Source: PALSA-1353 sp036267155 (GTDB taxonomy: Bacteria; Planctomycetota; Phycisphaerae; Tepidisphaerales; Tepidisphaeraceae). From it: 64,000 nt of DNA. This document shows positions 1 through 8,109 of the stretch, in pieces. Location of the stretch: assembly GCA_036267155.1 (NCBI GenBank), contig DATAWP010000022.1:1-64000 (forward strand), written 5' to 3'. The position numbers and the translations under genes were made by a program. Positions within the stretch are counted from its first letter, which is position 1. The number at the start of each line of letters is the position of its first letter. The notes under the pieces were generated by a model. The model saw only the letters and a program-made list of their open reading frames with translations. It was not told where the DNA came from and made no database searches.

Positions 1-159
1 AATGGCCTGATCCGCCAATACCTCCCCAAACGAACCGATCTTTCACAACTCAGCTACCAACGCGTTGCACGAATCGCCTCCAAGCTCAATAATCGTCCCC
101 GCAAATGTCTTGGCTATCGCACCCCCGCCGAAGTCCTCGGCCCGGCGTTGCGCCTCTAA
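1..159 (+). pseudogene. IS30-family transposase, C-terminal end (cut by window edge)
   Basis: An open frame runs from base 1 to a TAA at 157-159 and gives 52 residues ending in YRTPAEVLGPALRL. The phrase with LNNRPRKCLGYRTPAEV is typical of the C-terminus of IS30-family DDE transposases, which cut and paste the element using Asp/Asp/Glu catalysis. The catalytic core lies outside the window, so the state of the full gene is unknown. The stop codon lies inside the element's terminal inverted repeat (138-171), as is usual for compact insertion sequences. It may be the right end of an intact copy or a fragment. Confidence 0.8.
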
Positions 160-294
160 ATTAAATTCGCCATCCATCGAATTAACTGAAGGGGACATCA
201 CCCTTTACTCGATGGCGGAATTAACTGAAGGGGACATCACCCTTTACTCGATGGCGAGGAGGCGAATTTAATTTAGAGGCGCAACACCGGGCCG
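138..294. repeat. IS30-type terminal inverted repeats facing each other
   Basis: Bases 138-171 and 261-294 are inverted copies of each other with one mismatch over 34 nt; the inner 25 nt (147-171 and 261-285) match perfectly. The left arm overlaps the end of the transposase gene at 1-159. The right arm precedes, at 372, the start of a second transposase of the same family. The arms are therefore best read as the right end of one element and the left end of another in the same orientation, about 89 bp apart. The interval is filled almost entirely by two copies of a 39-bp repeat. Confidence 0.75.
179..256 (+). repeat. Two perfect tandem copies of a 39-bp REP-like unit
   Basis: Bases 179-217 and 218-256 are identical 39-mers. 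Their core is GAAGGGGACATCACCCTTTA, which contains the near-palindromic GGGGACATCACCC. The same sequence occurs at 437-471 (direct) and 1186-1217 (inverted, one mismatch), flanking the RAYT transposase gene. This arrangement is that of REP-type sequences mobilised by REP-associated tyrosine transposases; the link here is inferred from proximity and orientation. Confidence 0.8.
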
Positions 295-371
295 GCAAGT
301 GAAAGACGTCGCCGTCGGGATTCGATAGGTTTTGTTTACCAAGACACAACCATCGAAAGGCCCAAACGGCG

Positions 372-443
372 ATGTCCTACACCCATCTCACCGAGCAAGA
401 ACGCGTCTGCATCTTCCATCAGCGAATGTGCGAAAGTAACTGA
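372..443 (+). pseudogene. IS30-family transposase, N-terminal fragment
   Basis: An ATG at 372 opens 23 codons starting MSYTHLTEQERVCIFHQRM, which matches the usual N-terminus of IS30-family transposases (MSYTxLTxxER and an HTH beginning). The frame runs into the REP-like repeat starting at 437 and stops at 441-443, so only the first 21 or 22 residues are transposase. The 5' leader of the element, from the inverted repeat at 261 to the ATG, looks intact. The fragment is non-functional. Confidence 0.75.
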
Positions 444-471
444 AGGGGACATCACCCTTTACTCGATGGCG
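437..471 (+). repeat. REP-like 39-bp unit, left flank of the RAYT gene
   Basis: Thirty-five bases identical to the tandem units at 179-256. It interrupts the IS30 transposase fragment and lies 22 bp before the RAYT start codon. Confidence 0.8.
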
Positions 472-493
472 GGGATCGGTTATCCTCCGGTCC

Positions 494-1198
494 ATGCCGC
501 GGATCGCACGGGTGGCTCCGGGAGGAATCGTCTATCACGTCATCAACCGCGCCAACGGCCGACTGCGGCTGTTCAAGACCTCCGAGGATTTCGCCGCCTT
601 CCAGCGGGCGATGATCGACGCCCATCGCCGCCATCCGCTGCCGCTGCTGGGCTGGTGTCTCATGGGCAACCATTGGCATTTCGTCGCGCATCCCCGACGC
701 GACGGCGACCTGTCGCGATTCTTCGGCTACCTGGGCCTGCTGCACGCCACCCGCTGGCAGGCGGCCCACGACGCCATCGGCATAGGGCATGTCTATCAGG
801 GACGGTTCAAAAACTTTATGATTCAGAAGGATGAGCACCTGCTGTGGGTGCTCCGATATGTCGAGCGGAACCCGCTGCGGGCCAAGCTGGTGAAACGCGC
901 CCAGGACTGGCCCTGGAGCAGCCTGCATTCGCGAAGCCATGGCCCGCCCGAGTTGGCGGCGCTATTGAGCGACTGGCCCATCGATCGGCCGAGGAATTGG
1001 ATCGCGGAGGTGAACGGTCCGCAGAGCGCTGCGGAAGAGGAAGCGATCGGCCAAGCGATGAAGCGCACCTGTCCACTGGGCGAGCGGGAGTGGGTGCAGC
1101 GAATGGCCGAGCGTCACGATCTGTTCAGCACGCTGCGTCCCCGCGGCCGGCAGAAAGGCTGGCGGAAGCGCAATGAGGGAAACAGGAGTAAAGGGTGA
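494..1198 (+). CDS. REP-associated tyrosine transposase (RAYT, Y1 family)
   Basis: A 234-residue protein beginning MPRIARVAPGGIVYHVINR. It carries the Y1/HUH transposase hallmarks: the His-hydrophobic-His motif in GNHWHFVAHP near residue 57, and the later segment VYQGRFKNFMIQ followed by LRYVERNPLRA, which holds the region of the nucleophilic tyrosine. Family members nick and join single-stranded REP hairpins. The gene is bracketed by a direct repeat copy (437-471) and an inverted copy (1186-1217). Its own stop codon lies inside the right copy, so the last residues RSKG are encoded by the repeat. Length and motifs suggest it is intact. Start chosen at the first in-frame ATG before the conserved PRIARV motif. 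Confidence 0.9.
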   Translation: MPRIARVAPGGIVYHVINRANGRLRLFKTSEDFAAFQRAMIDAHRRHPLPLLGWCLMGNHWHFVAHPRRDGDLSRFFGYLGLLHATRWQAAHDAIGIGHVYQGRFKNFMIQKDEHLLWVLRYVERNPLRAKLVKRAQDWPWSSLHSRSHGPPELAALLSDWPIDRPRNWIAEVNGPQSAAEEEAIGQAMKRTCPLGEREWVQRMAERHDLFSTLRPRGRQKGWRKRNEGNRSKG

Positions 1199-1217
1199 TG
1201 TCCCCTGCAGTTAATTC
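1186..1217 (-). repeat. REP-like unit, inverted, right flank of the RAYT gene
   Basis: The reverse complement of the 39-bp unit with one substitution (CCCCTGCAG for CCCCTTCAG). It overlaps the 3' end and stop codon (1196-1198) of the RAYT gene. Together with 437-471 it frames the gene as a possible mobile unit. Confidence 0.8.
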
Positions 1218-1322
1218 AGCCACTCCACCGTCGATGGGTGGTGCAGACTACGGTCCACTTACTTGGTATGTCGGAAACGGCATAATGTCACTCCGCGGCA
1301 GCGACTAGGCCGGGAGCATAAT

Positions 1323-1691
1323 ATGGAAGAACTACACTATTATTCTAAACATCCCCACCAGAGATATATGGTCTTGGCATTCTTGCCCCTAGGATTTGGT
1401 GTTTTTGCTTTCAGTGCCGCTGTTATATGGTCTTATTATTGCCTTTCAGGCGTCCCTGCTGGAACTGTAGTGAGGCCTTTAAATCTCTGCGGCGATGTTC
1501 TTGAGATCACGGGGATCGCGGCCGTAAGCTCTTTCATTTGTGGAGGCGTTGTTATCTGGTTAAATAGAAAACGCTTCTGGCCGTGCGTAATAGCAATTAT
1601 CGGCATTTTGGCTTCTCTGTCGTTTGTACTTCTGTCACTTTTCGCTATCCGATTTATTATCTACGCACGTGGCTTAGTCGATCTTGGATAA
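1323..1691 (+). CDS. Small membrane protein of unknown function
   Basis: A 122-residue protein beginning MEELHYYSKHPHQRY, with three strongly hydrophobic stretches at roughly residues 17-37, 58-76 and 86-111, so an inner-membrane protein is likely. I recognise no family. An upstream in-frame ATG at 1263 would add 20 polar residues; the ATG at 1323 places the hydrophobic part closer to the N-terminus and is preferred, although no clear ribosome binding site is visible. The base composition is visibly lower in G+C than its neighbours, consistent with recent acquisition next to the mobile elements on both sides. Confidence 0.5.
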   Translation: MEELHYYSKHPHQRYMVLAFLPLGFGVFAFSAAVIWSYYCLSGVPAGTVVRPLNLCGDVLEITGIAAVSSFICGGVVIWLNRKRFWPCVIAIIGILASLSFVLLSLFAIRFIIYARGLVDLG

Positions 1692-1742
1692 CATGCGTTG
1701 GTATTCGTGTCGCGGGGCGCGCCAAAACCGGCCACTGGGAAA

Positions 1743-1825
1743 ACCGGAAAAGGGGTCACCACTCATATCGCTTCCTTCCTCGAACCGGAAAAGGGTTCGG
1801 CAAAGGGGTCGATTCCCATAATGAC
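1743..1825 (+). repeat. Short direct repeats before the second RAYT remnant
   Basis: The string CCGGAAAAGGGGTC at 1744-1757 recurs with one change at 1785-1798 and again in part at 1802-1810. Repeats of this kind often sit just before RAYT genes, and a RAYT fragment does begin at 1847. The unit differs from the 39-bp repeat at 179-471, so it may belong to a different RAYT lineage. Confidence 0.4.
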
Positions 1826-1846
1826 CGCGGCGGCTATTTCCCCTGC

Positions 1847-1945
1847 ATGGCTCGGCCGCTTCGGCGGATCGTTCCTGATGTAATTTACCACGTGCTAAAC
1901 CGGGGCAACAGACCGATGCCGATCTTTCGCAAGCCTGGGAAGAAC
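1847..1945 (+). pseudogene. RAYT transposase, N-terminal remnant
   Basis: An ATG at 1847 opens MARPLRRIVPDVIYHVLNRG, which aligns with the start of the intact RAYT at 494 (PRIARVAPGGIVYHVINRAN). Similarity fades after about 30 residues (IFRKPGK), and the catalytic His-x-His and tyrosine regions cannot be found downstream. The rest of 1945-2435 shows no convincing gene on either strand, only short direct repeats such as CATGGACCA near 2157-2175. Confidence 0.6.
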
Positions 1946-2435
1946 AATCGGGCAGCTCTGAATTTCGATCATGGCAGCGCGATCGCCGGACGTCGGGTGA
2001 GCTGCGGTTGTGCAGGACGATTGACGCGCCGCCGTCGGCCGCGGGCATTTCGGGGGCGGATCGTCACAACGGCGTCCTGCAAAAAAATCGCTCGGGATGC
2101 CGAAAAACACGCCCAATTCTTTCACCTTCCAGCCTTAGTAATAGAGGGATGGTCTCATGGACCAATGCATGGACCAGGCCGGACGTTGGTCTTCGCCTGG
2201 CCCCGCCACACCCAGCCGGCCGACGAGTGATTTTCGAATATTCACCAGTAACAGTGACAACTTCGGCCCTGGCGCTATCGAAAACGCGGAAGGTGTTACC
2301 AAGCATCTTCATTAACGTTCATCGGCGCAACCTTGGCCGGCATTGGCTTTCGCCTCGATTGTCTGGTTGTGATCGTCTTCTATTGCCGCTTTTGGTCATT
2401 TCGGCTAAACCAAGTGTTCGCTCAGGAGTACGACC

Positions 2436-4439
2436 ATGCGCTGGTTTGGGGTTTTGTGGCTTGTTTCTCTCACCGCTTGCGCCACGACGCGGGAAATCAC
2501 CATTACCGCCCGGCCACCCGATTCGGTCATCTCCGTCGATAGCGGCATCCAGCGCGGCATGGGCCAGCTCACCGCGATCGTCAAATTCAAAAATGGCGGC
2601 GACATGCACACCGCCACCGTATCCCGCCGGGGTTATCCCGATAAAACCGTCACCCTGTCGCGCGATGACACGCCCAATGGAATTGAAGTCGACCTTGAGG
2701 CGTATCACCGCAAGCTGAGCTTTTCCGTCGTCCCCGTTGCGGCCGTCGTCACGGTGGATGGAGCACCCATCGTTCCCGGACCGGTGTCCCAGGCCAGCAC
2801 GGTTGAATCCTATACGCTTGACGATCAGGATAACTGGACCAAGCACACGATCGTCGCCTCTCGCGAAGGGTGGGATCCGGCCAAGATCTCCGTTACCTGG
2901 ACTGACCCATCTTCCGATTACGTCCTTCAACTTCAGCCCAAGCACAAGAACGTCACCATCACCAGCAATCCCCCGGGGGCGACCGTCAGCATCGACGGCG
3001 CCGATATCGGAACCACCCCGGCCATCGGAAGGGGGCTGACCTTTCCGTACGACAACAGCACGGGGCAATATCCCACCCATCGGGTGCGGATCGACAAAGC
3101 CGGTTACGATCCGGTCGATAAGGACATTTCCTGGGACGACGGCAAAACCGATTACCAGATCGATCTGGCGCCGCACCAGAAAATCGTCCGCATCCTGACC
3201 GATCCGCCCGGCGCGACCGTCACCATCAACGGCAACCCCGCCCCGGCCGGCCCCGACGGCGTCCCCACCGCTCAACTGACTTACGTCCCCATCAACGACA
3301 ACGGTGACCTTCCCGTGTTTACCGCCATCATCAACAAGAAAACCGCCGAGACGGAATGGTATCCCACCACCATTCTGATCCCCTGGCAGGAAGGCCGCAG
3401 CGAGTATTCGGCGACGCTGCGCGAGATCACGACCCGCCGGGTGCCGCTGCTGAACATCGACCTCGAGCGCGATTCCGACGGAATCTGGCAGATTGTCCCA
3501 CGGCAAGTCGACACGCTGGCAATGAAGGACATCAGCGAAGGCCCTGGCCGGGAGCCGCCGACGCTCATGTTCCAGGCCCCCAAGGGTTCGAGCATCGGCT
3601 CGCTGGCGATCAATCCCACCGGCGGCCAACTCGCTTTCACGCTCGTCACCGGTACGAACAGACTCGATCTCCATTCGCAGATCATGGCCATGAGCACCTC
3701 CGGTCCCAGCAATGTCCAGGAAATCACCGATGGAAAGTCGCTGGATATCATGCCGTCCTTCACCCCCGACGGAAGCCAGATCGTCTTCTCCTCCAATCGT
3801 GCGGGGCGACAACTCAACGTCTGGCGGAAAAGCCTCGACGGCACCACCGGAATAGAACAGCTCACCTCCGGCGGCGAGCAGGACCTCTGGCCCATGATCG
3901 ACGCGGCGCCCAAGCCGCGGCTCTTTTATGAGGTTCTGTCCGACAGCCAATCCGATCCCCAGCTTTACATGGCCCCCGTCGACGGCAACTCGCGCACGGA
4001 TCTGGCCAACATTCCCGTCAGCGAGCCCCGGGTGAGCCCCCGCGCCGATGCCATCATCTTTACCAGCGTCAACCAGCGCACCGGCAATCGTGAAATCTAC
4101 AAAATCTCCGACCGCGGCGGCGGCACCATCGATCTCACCAGCGATCCCGATTCCGATTGCTACGACCCCGCCTGGTCCAGGGATGGCAGCACCATCGCGT
4201 TCGTATGCGATCGCGGATTCGCCACGTATCCGGTCCTGGACAACGGGCAGGTCGTCAACCAGCGCCACCGCAACGCCGACATCTGGACGGTGGACCTGAC
4301 CCATCCGGAAAACCAGGTCCAGATCACCACCAACGGCAGCGTGGACGATTGCCCAGCCTGGGACCCCAGCGGAAATTACATCTATTTCCGCAGCAACCGT
4401 GGCGGGCAATGGGGAATCTGGAAGATACCGGTCAAGTGA
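2436..4439 (+). CDS. Lipoprotein with PEGA repeats and a TolB-like PD40 beta-propeller
   Basis: A 667-residue protein. The N-terminus has a lipoprotein signal (LVSLTAC) with the modified Cys at residue 15. Three or four PEGA-like beta domains follow (ITSNPPGATVSIDGADIGTT near 170 and ILTDPPGATVTINGNPAP near 252), surface-layer-like modules found in envelope proteins. The C-terminal half has PD40/TolB-type blades (MPSFTPDGSQIVFSSNRAG near 440, YDPAWSRDGSTIAFVCDRG near 573, CPAWDPSGNYIYFRSNRGG near 643) that form a beta-propeller. A strong AGGAG lies at about 2426. It stands alone and converges on the YihY gene. The likely role is an envelope or periplasmic binding protein; no partner is visible. 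Confidence 0.8.
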   Translation: MRWFGVLWLVSLTACATTREITITARPPDSVISVDSGIQRGMGQLTAIVKFKNGGDMHTATVSRRGYPDKTVTLSRDDTPNGIEVDLEAYHRKLSFSVVPVAAVVTVDGAPIVPGPVSQASTVESYTLDDQDNWTKHTIVASREGWDPAKISVTWTDPSSDYVLQLQPKHKNVTITSNPPGATVSIDGADIGTTPAIGRGLTFPYDNSTGQYPTHRVRIDKAGYDPVDKDISWDDGKTDYQIDLAPHQKIVRILTDPPGATVTINGNPAPAGPDGVPTAQLTYVPINDNGDLPVFTAIINKKTAETEWYPTTILIPWQEGRSEYSATLREITTRRVPLLNIDLERDSDGIWQIVPRQVDTLAMKDISEGPGREPPTLMFQAPKGSSIGSLAINPTGGQLAFTLVTGTNRLDLHSQIMAMSTSGPSNVQEITDGKSLDIMPSFTPDGSQIVFSSNRAGRQLNVWRKSLDGTTGIEQLTSGGEQDLWPMIDAAPKPRLFYEVLSDSQSDPQLYMAPVDGNSRTDLANIPVSEPRVSPRADAIIFTSVNQRTGNREIYKISDRGGGTIDLTSDPDSDCYDPAWSRDGSTIAFVCDRGFATYPVLDNGQVVNQRHRNADIWTVDLTHPENQVQITTNGSVDDCPAWDPSGNYIYFRSNRGGQWGIWKIPVK

Positions 4440-4443
4440 CCAA

Positions 4444-4529
4444 GGAAGTGCAAGTGGCAAGTGGCAAGTGCAAGTGGCAGACGAATCATGAAGCTTAACT
4501 TGTACTTGCAACTTGGTACTTGCACTTCC
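4444..4529. terminator. Imperfect 26-bp inverted repeat between convergent genes
   Basis: Bases 4444-4469 pair with 4504-4529 with three mismatches in 26, leaving a 34-nt loop. The arms are built from small repeats of CAAGTGG/CAAGTACC type. The structure begins 5 nt after the stop of the gene on the left and ends 2 nt before the stop of the minus-strand gene on the right, so it could end transcription from both sides. No strong T-run is present. Confidence 0.5.
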
Positions 4530-4530
4530 C

Positions 4531-5466
4531 TTACAGCTCCGGCGAAATCTCCGGCAACTTCGGCTTCACGGGGCCGGTGAAGTCGATGGACCCCGATGGC
4601 ACTCCCAATCGCTCGAAATCGATCTCGCTGTTGATCTCCGCGCCGATCAGAAGCACCAGCCCGTCGATGTAGAAAAAGAGCAGCAGAATCGCGGCCCCGC
4701 CGACGGTTCCGTATGTCTGGTCGTACCGCGCGTACCGATCTACGTAAAAGCGGAACAGAATATCCAGCACGATCCACACGACCGCGCTGAAGAGCGCTCC
4801 GGGACTGAGCAGTTGAAACCGCTGCCGAATCGCAGGCCCGAAATAGTAAATGATGGCCAGCACAAAGACCGCCAGCACGAGGGATAGTGCATATCGCACC
4901 ATATCCAGCGCGATCCTCAGCGGCCCGGTGAGAACGTGCCGGTACACCAGCCACGACTCCACCGCCGCCCCCACTGGCAACAGCAGGATCATCACCAGCA
5001 CGCAGACAGCCACTCCGAGTGTAATCCCGATCGCCAGCGCCCGCTGCTTGTAATAGGGCCGGCCCTTTTTGATGTCGTAGCATTTGTTCAGCGCCGACAT
5101 CGTCATCGCCATCCCGCCGCTGGCCACCCAAATGCTGACCGCCAGCCCGATGATCAACCACCCCCGCCGCGGTTGGCGCATCACCTGCTCGATGTTGTCG
5201 TTGATCGTGTGCGCTTCCTTCCCCAGCATCGTTGTGATGAATTCGGCGACGGCCCGGTATGCCGAATTCTTGGCGCTGTCCGGCAGATACGGCACGAGGC
5301 TGAGCAGAAGGATTAGGAACGGGAAGATCGAGAAGAGCCAGGAATACGCCAGCGCCGCCGCCCATACAAAAATCCCGTCCTCGTTGATCTGCTGCGCGAC
5401 CCGCTTGAGAAACGGCCACACTCCGTAGGATCGCAGGACCGGCCGAACGTCGCGAAGACTTGCCAT
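4531..5466 (-). CDS. YihY/BrkB-family membrane protein
   Basis: A 311-residue integral membrane protein of the YihY/virulence factor BrkB family, once wrongly called RNase BN. Family features seen: the N-terminal segment DGIFVWAAALAYSWLFSIFP near residue 30, six hydrophobic spans, and FFYIDGLVLLIGAEINSEID near 270. The biochemical role of the family is not established; transport has been proposed. The length is usual. The tail after the last span is charged and cytoplasmic. It follows the MsrP-MsrQ genes on the same strand after 36 bp and could be co-transcribed with them. Confidence 0.85.
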   Translation of the reverse strand: MASLRDVRPVLRSYGVWPFLKRVAQQINEDGIFVWAAALAYSWLFSIFPFLILLLSLVPYLPDSAKNSAYRAVAEFITTMLGKEAHTINDNIEQVMRQPRRGWLIIGLAVSIWVASGGMAMTMSALNKCYDIKKGRPYYKQRALAIGITLGVAVCVLVMILLLPVGAAVESWLVYRHVLTGPLRIALDMVRYALSLVLAVFVLAIIYYFGPAIRQRFQLLSPGALFSAVVWIVLDILFRFYVDRYARYDQTYGTVGGAAILLLFFYIDGLVLLIGAEINSEIDFERLGVPSGSIDFTGPVKPKLPEISPEL

Positions 5467-5502
5467 GGTTCAAATTGTTGAACGCCCCGGCTGGAATTGC
5501 AA

Positions 5503-6129
5503 TCAGCAATTCTCCACCGGCGCCGCGGCCCGGGCCTTGCGCATCTCCGCCAACTGCCAGACCACGAGCCGATAACCCAGCAGCAGCGCAACCACGGCGG
5601 CAAAGATTTCCTGTTTCGGACCCACGATCTTGCTCCCGCCCATCCAGTAATGAATGGCCGCCGCGATCGCCACGAGATACACCAGCCTATGCAGCCGCTT
5701 CCATTTGGCCGCGCCCAGACGCTTGATCATCCCGTTCGTGGAAGTCGCCGCCAAGGGGATCATCATCACCAGGGCGGCCATTCCGAAAAAGATGAATTTG
5801 CGCTTCAGCGTATCCTCCACCAGGGCATGGATGCTGCATTGCCGGTCGTACACAAAATAAATAAGCAAATGGGCACAAGCATAAAAAAACGCGAACAGCC
5901 CCAGCATCCGCCGAAAATGGCTCAGCCAGTTCCACCCGCTGATTTTCCGCACCGGCGTCACTGCCAGCGTCAGCGCGATGAAAATGATCGCCATAGTGCC
6001 CGTGACGTGAATGGCGTGATTCACGGGATCGGCGCCGAGCTGGCCCCAATACGCATCCCACCCCAGCAATCCGAGCGGAACCGCGCCGTTCACCAGCAGC
6101 GCAAACTTGGCAAACTCGGGGTCTTTCAT
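5503..6129 (-). CDS. msrQ: MsrQ, heme-containing membrane subunit of periplasmic methionine sulfoxide reductase
   Basis: MsrQ (formerly YedZ) is a b-type heme membrane protein that passes electrons from the quinone pool or flavin reductase to periplasmic MsrP, which repairs oxidised methionines in envelope proteins. The protein (208 residues from the chosen start) shows the family phrases TLAVTPVRKISGWNW, FRRMLGLFAFFYACAHLLIY, PLAATSTNGMIKRLG and RLHRLVYLVAIAAAIHYWMG, with conserved histidines as heme ligands and five or six spans. A GTG at 6171 would overlap msrP; the ATG at 6129, just past the msrP stop, gives the normal N-terminus. Gene order msrP-msrQ is standard. Confidence 0.93.
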   Translation of the reverse strand: MKDPEFAKFALLVNGAVPLGLLGWDAYWGQLGADPVNHAIHVTGTMAIIFIALTLAVTPVRKISGWNWLSHFRRMLGLFAFFYACAHLLIYFVYDRQCSIHALVEDTLKRKFIFFGMAALVMMIPLAATSTNGMIKRLGAAKWKRLHRLVYLVAIAAAIHYWMGGSKIVGPKQEIFAAVVALLLGYRLVVWQLAEMRKARAAAPVENC

Positions 6130-6131
6130 CC

Positions 6132-7130
6132 TCAAAAATTCGCCCGTAAATCCATCCCCGAATACATCCACGCCACCTCATCCCCATACCCGTTGAACAT
6201 CAGCGTCGGCCGAATCCCCACGCCGATCCGCCGCTCCGTCGCCTGGCTCCAGCGCGGATGATCCACATGCGGATTCACCGTGGCGTAAAACCCGTACTCA
6301 TCCGACGCGGCCTCATTCCAAGTTGTCGGCGGCTGGTTTTCCCGCAGTTCGATCTTCACGATCGACTTGATCCCCTTGAACCCATATTTCCACGGCACAA
6401 CCAGCCGAACCGGCGCCCCATCCTGCGGCGGCATCTGCTTGCCGTACATCCCGCTCGCCAAAATCGTCAGCGGATGCATCGCCTCGTCCATCCGCAACCC
6501 CTCGACATACGGCCAATTCAAAATCCCGCTGCTCTCGTTCGGCAGCCGGTTCGGATCCATCAGCGTCTGAAACGCCACGTATTTCGCACCGCTCAACGGC
6601 TCGACCCGATCCAGCAAATTCGACAGCGAAAATCCGTCCCACGGAATGACCATCGACCAAGCCTCGACGCACCGCATGCGGTACACGCGCTGCTCTGTCG
6701 GCGCGATCTTCAGCAGATCGTCCAAATCGAAAACCCGCGGCTTGCGGCACAGCCCCTCGACCGACACCTGCCACGGCCGGGTAACGAACCCCGCAGCCAA
6801 ATCGGCCACCGATTCTTTGTCCTCCGAGAACTCGTAGAAATTGTTGTAGTGAGTGATATCCTGAAACGAAGTCAGCGGCTCATTGACGAAAAACCCGGCC
6901 GTGCTTCGCGTCGTCGGCCGGGTTGCCGCCACGACGATATCCGCCAGCGGTTCCTCCACCACCGATTTTCCCCGCGGCGGCGAATTCAATTCCCGATACA
7001 CCCACCCCGTCGCCGCCGCCGTGGCGGCGACGATCCCGGCCCGCAGGAAATTCCGGCGATTGAGATAACTGCCCTGGGGCGTGATCTCGTTGCTGGCGAT
7101 TTCGGGCGGCTTCTTGATGAACATGGTCAC
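6132..7130 (-). CDS. msrP: MsrP, molybdopterin methionine sulfoxide reductase catalytic subunit
   Basis: A 332-residue protein with a twin-arginine export signal (RRNFLRAG, residues 25-32), as expected for a cofactor-loaded periplasmic enzyme. The molybdopterin domain includes HYNNFYEF near residue 90 and the Mo-ligating cysteine in RMRCVEAWSMVIPWDGF near residue 150; later motifs MPPQDGAPVRLVVPWKYGFK and the C-terminal FNGYGDEVAWMYSG fit the YedY/MsrP family. It reduces methionine sulfoxide in periplasmic proteins using electrons from MsrQ, encoded directly downstream. The start could also be the Met two codons later. Confidence 0.95.
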   Translation of the reverse strand: MTMFIKKPPEIASNEITPQGSYLNRRNFLRAGIVAATAAATGWVYRELNSPPRGKSVVEEPLADIVVAATRPTTRSTAGFFVNEPLTSFQDITHYNNFYEFSEDKESVADLAAGFVTRPWQVSVEGLCRKPRVFDLDDLLKIAPTEQRVYRMRCVEAWSMVIPWDGFSLSNLLDRVEPLSGAKYVAFQTLMDPNRLPNESSGILNWPYVEGLRMDEAMHPLTILASGMYGKQMPPQDGAPVRLVVPWKYGFKGIKSIVKIELRENQPPTTWNEAASDEYGFYATVNPHVDHPRWSQATERRIGVGIRPTLMFNGYGDEVAWMYSGMDLRANF

Positions 7131-7333
7131 CCAATAATAGCTGCTTCATCGACCAAAACCCGTTTCCGTCCCGACGCCGGCCCGGGATGTCCCCCAAGAT
7201 TCCCATCCCCTATAGCGATGCGCGTTTCTCGCGAATATTCAGACGTTTCCCGTTTTTTCTCAAAAAAGACCAAATTGCTGCGCAGCGACATACGGAATCC
7301 ACCGTTTTGGCCGTGGAACGGGTCGAATGAAAT

Positions 7334-7361
7334 TTGCAAGATAATGAAATCGAGCGATAAT
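7334..7361 (+). promoter_or_regulatory. Candidate sigma70 promoter
   Basis: TTGCAA at 7334-7339 and GATAAT at 7356-7361 are separated by 16 nt and lie 22 bp before the ATG at 7384 of the decayed membrane gene. The region is AT-rich compared with its surroundings. Confidence 0.4.
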
Positions 7362-7383
7362 CATTTGGATCGTAGGGCTCAAC

Positions 7384-8081
7384 ATGATGCGATCGGCCAA
7401 ATTACGACCTGCGCATCTTCTCATCGGGGCGATCACCACCGCCATTGCAGTTCTCGGTATTTATATTCTAACAGAGACGCTGATAGAGTAAGTTCGCTCT
7501 AATTGGTTCGTGCCCTTCGTTCAGTTCGGCTTTGGCGGTTTGTGTTTATTCGTCGCACACCGCAGTTGGTTTTTCCGGACAGCAAGGTCAGTAAGGTGAC
7601 TTTGCAGTTTGGCTGCCCTTGTGGTGTTTTGGTTTCTCACCATGGCCACAGACCTGGCATGCATGAAAATCACCGGACGCTCGCTCGCCATCATCACAAC
7701 GAATCAACCAGATCTTAAGATCTGGCTCTTGCGCGCTGCCTTGGGATTGTTACCAGCAATTACTACGATGTTGTGTTGCTATCTCGTCTCGAATTGGTCG
7801 ATGATAGAACCTCCGAGCAAAGGATTTGGTCCGTCAAGATATCCCTTGGAGTAATCGCGCTTCTGATTGTGTCTGCTGGCGGCGAAATTTCCGCCCATGT
7901 GCAGGGACATCCCGGACAGCAATACTACCGGCCGGACCTGTGGGATGCGTTGACTACAGCTGGACCCTTTCTGCTGGCCGTCGGCGTTTATAAGATTGGC
8001 GCATACATTGCCGTTCGACATTTTCGCCGCGCGCCTTCACCAGCGCCGACGCAGCCAGCGTCCGTTGTCATTGGCAATTGA
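7384..8081 (+). pseudogene. Decayed membrane protein gene (two stops, one frameshift)
   Basis: From the ATG at 7384 one frame reads MMRSAKLRPAHLLIGAIT and continues as hydrophobic protein through a TAA at 7489-7491 and a TGA at 7598-7600 up to about 7840. A second frame then continues with WSVKISLGVIALLIVSAGG and a further span (AGPFLLAVGVYKIGAYIAV) to a stop at 8079-8081. Put together this would be a membrane protein of about 230 residues with six hydrophobic stretches. The repeated interruptions point to a pseudogene. Alternatively there are two or three short independent membrane peptides. No family was recognised. Confidence 0.45.
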
Positions 8082-8109
8082 CGTTTAGCTAGGGTGGCCC
8101 ACACGTTCG

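Noticed and set aside
65..271. Short frame with the repeated peptide LTEGDITLYSMA
   Set aside because: It is simply the translation of the two 39-bp repeats and the inverted-repeat DNA; no start signal and no family.
2319..4511. Long minus-strand open frame of 730 codons opposite the PEGA/PD40 gene
   Set aside because: It mirrors codon positions of the plus-strand gene, has no recognisable motif and extends over the convergent repeat. The plus-strand protein has clear domains and a ribosome binding site.
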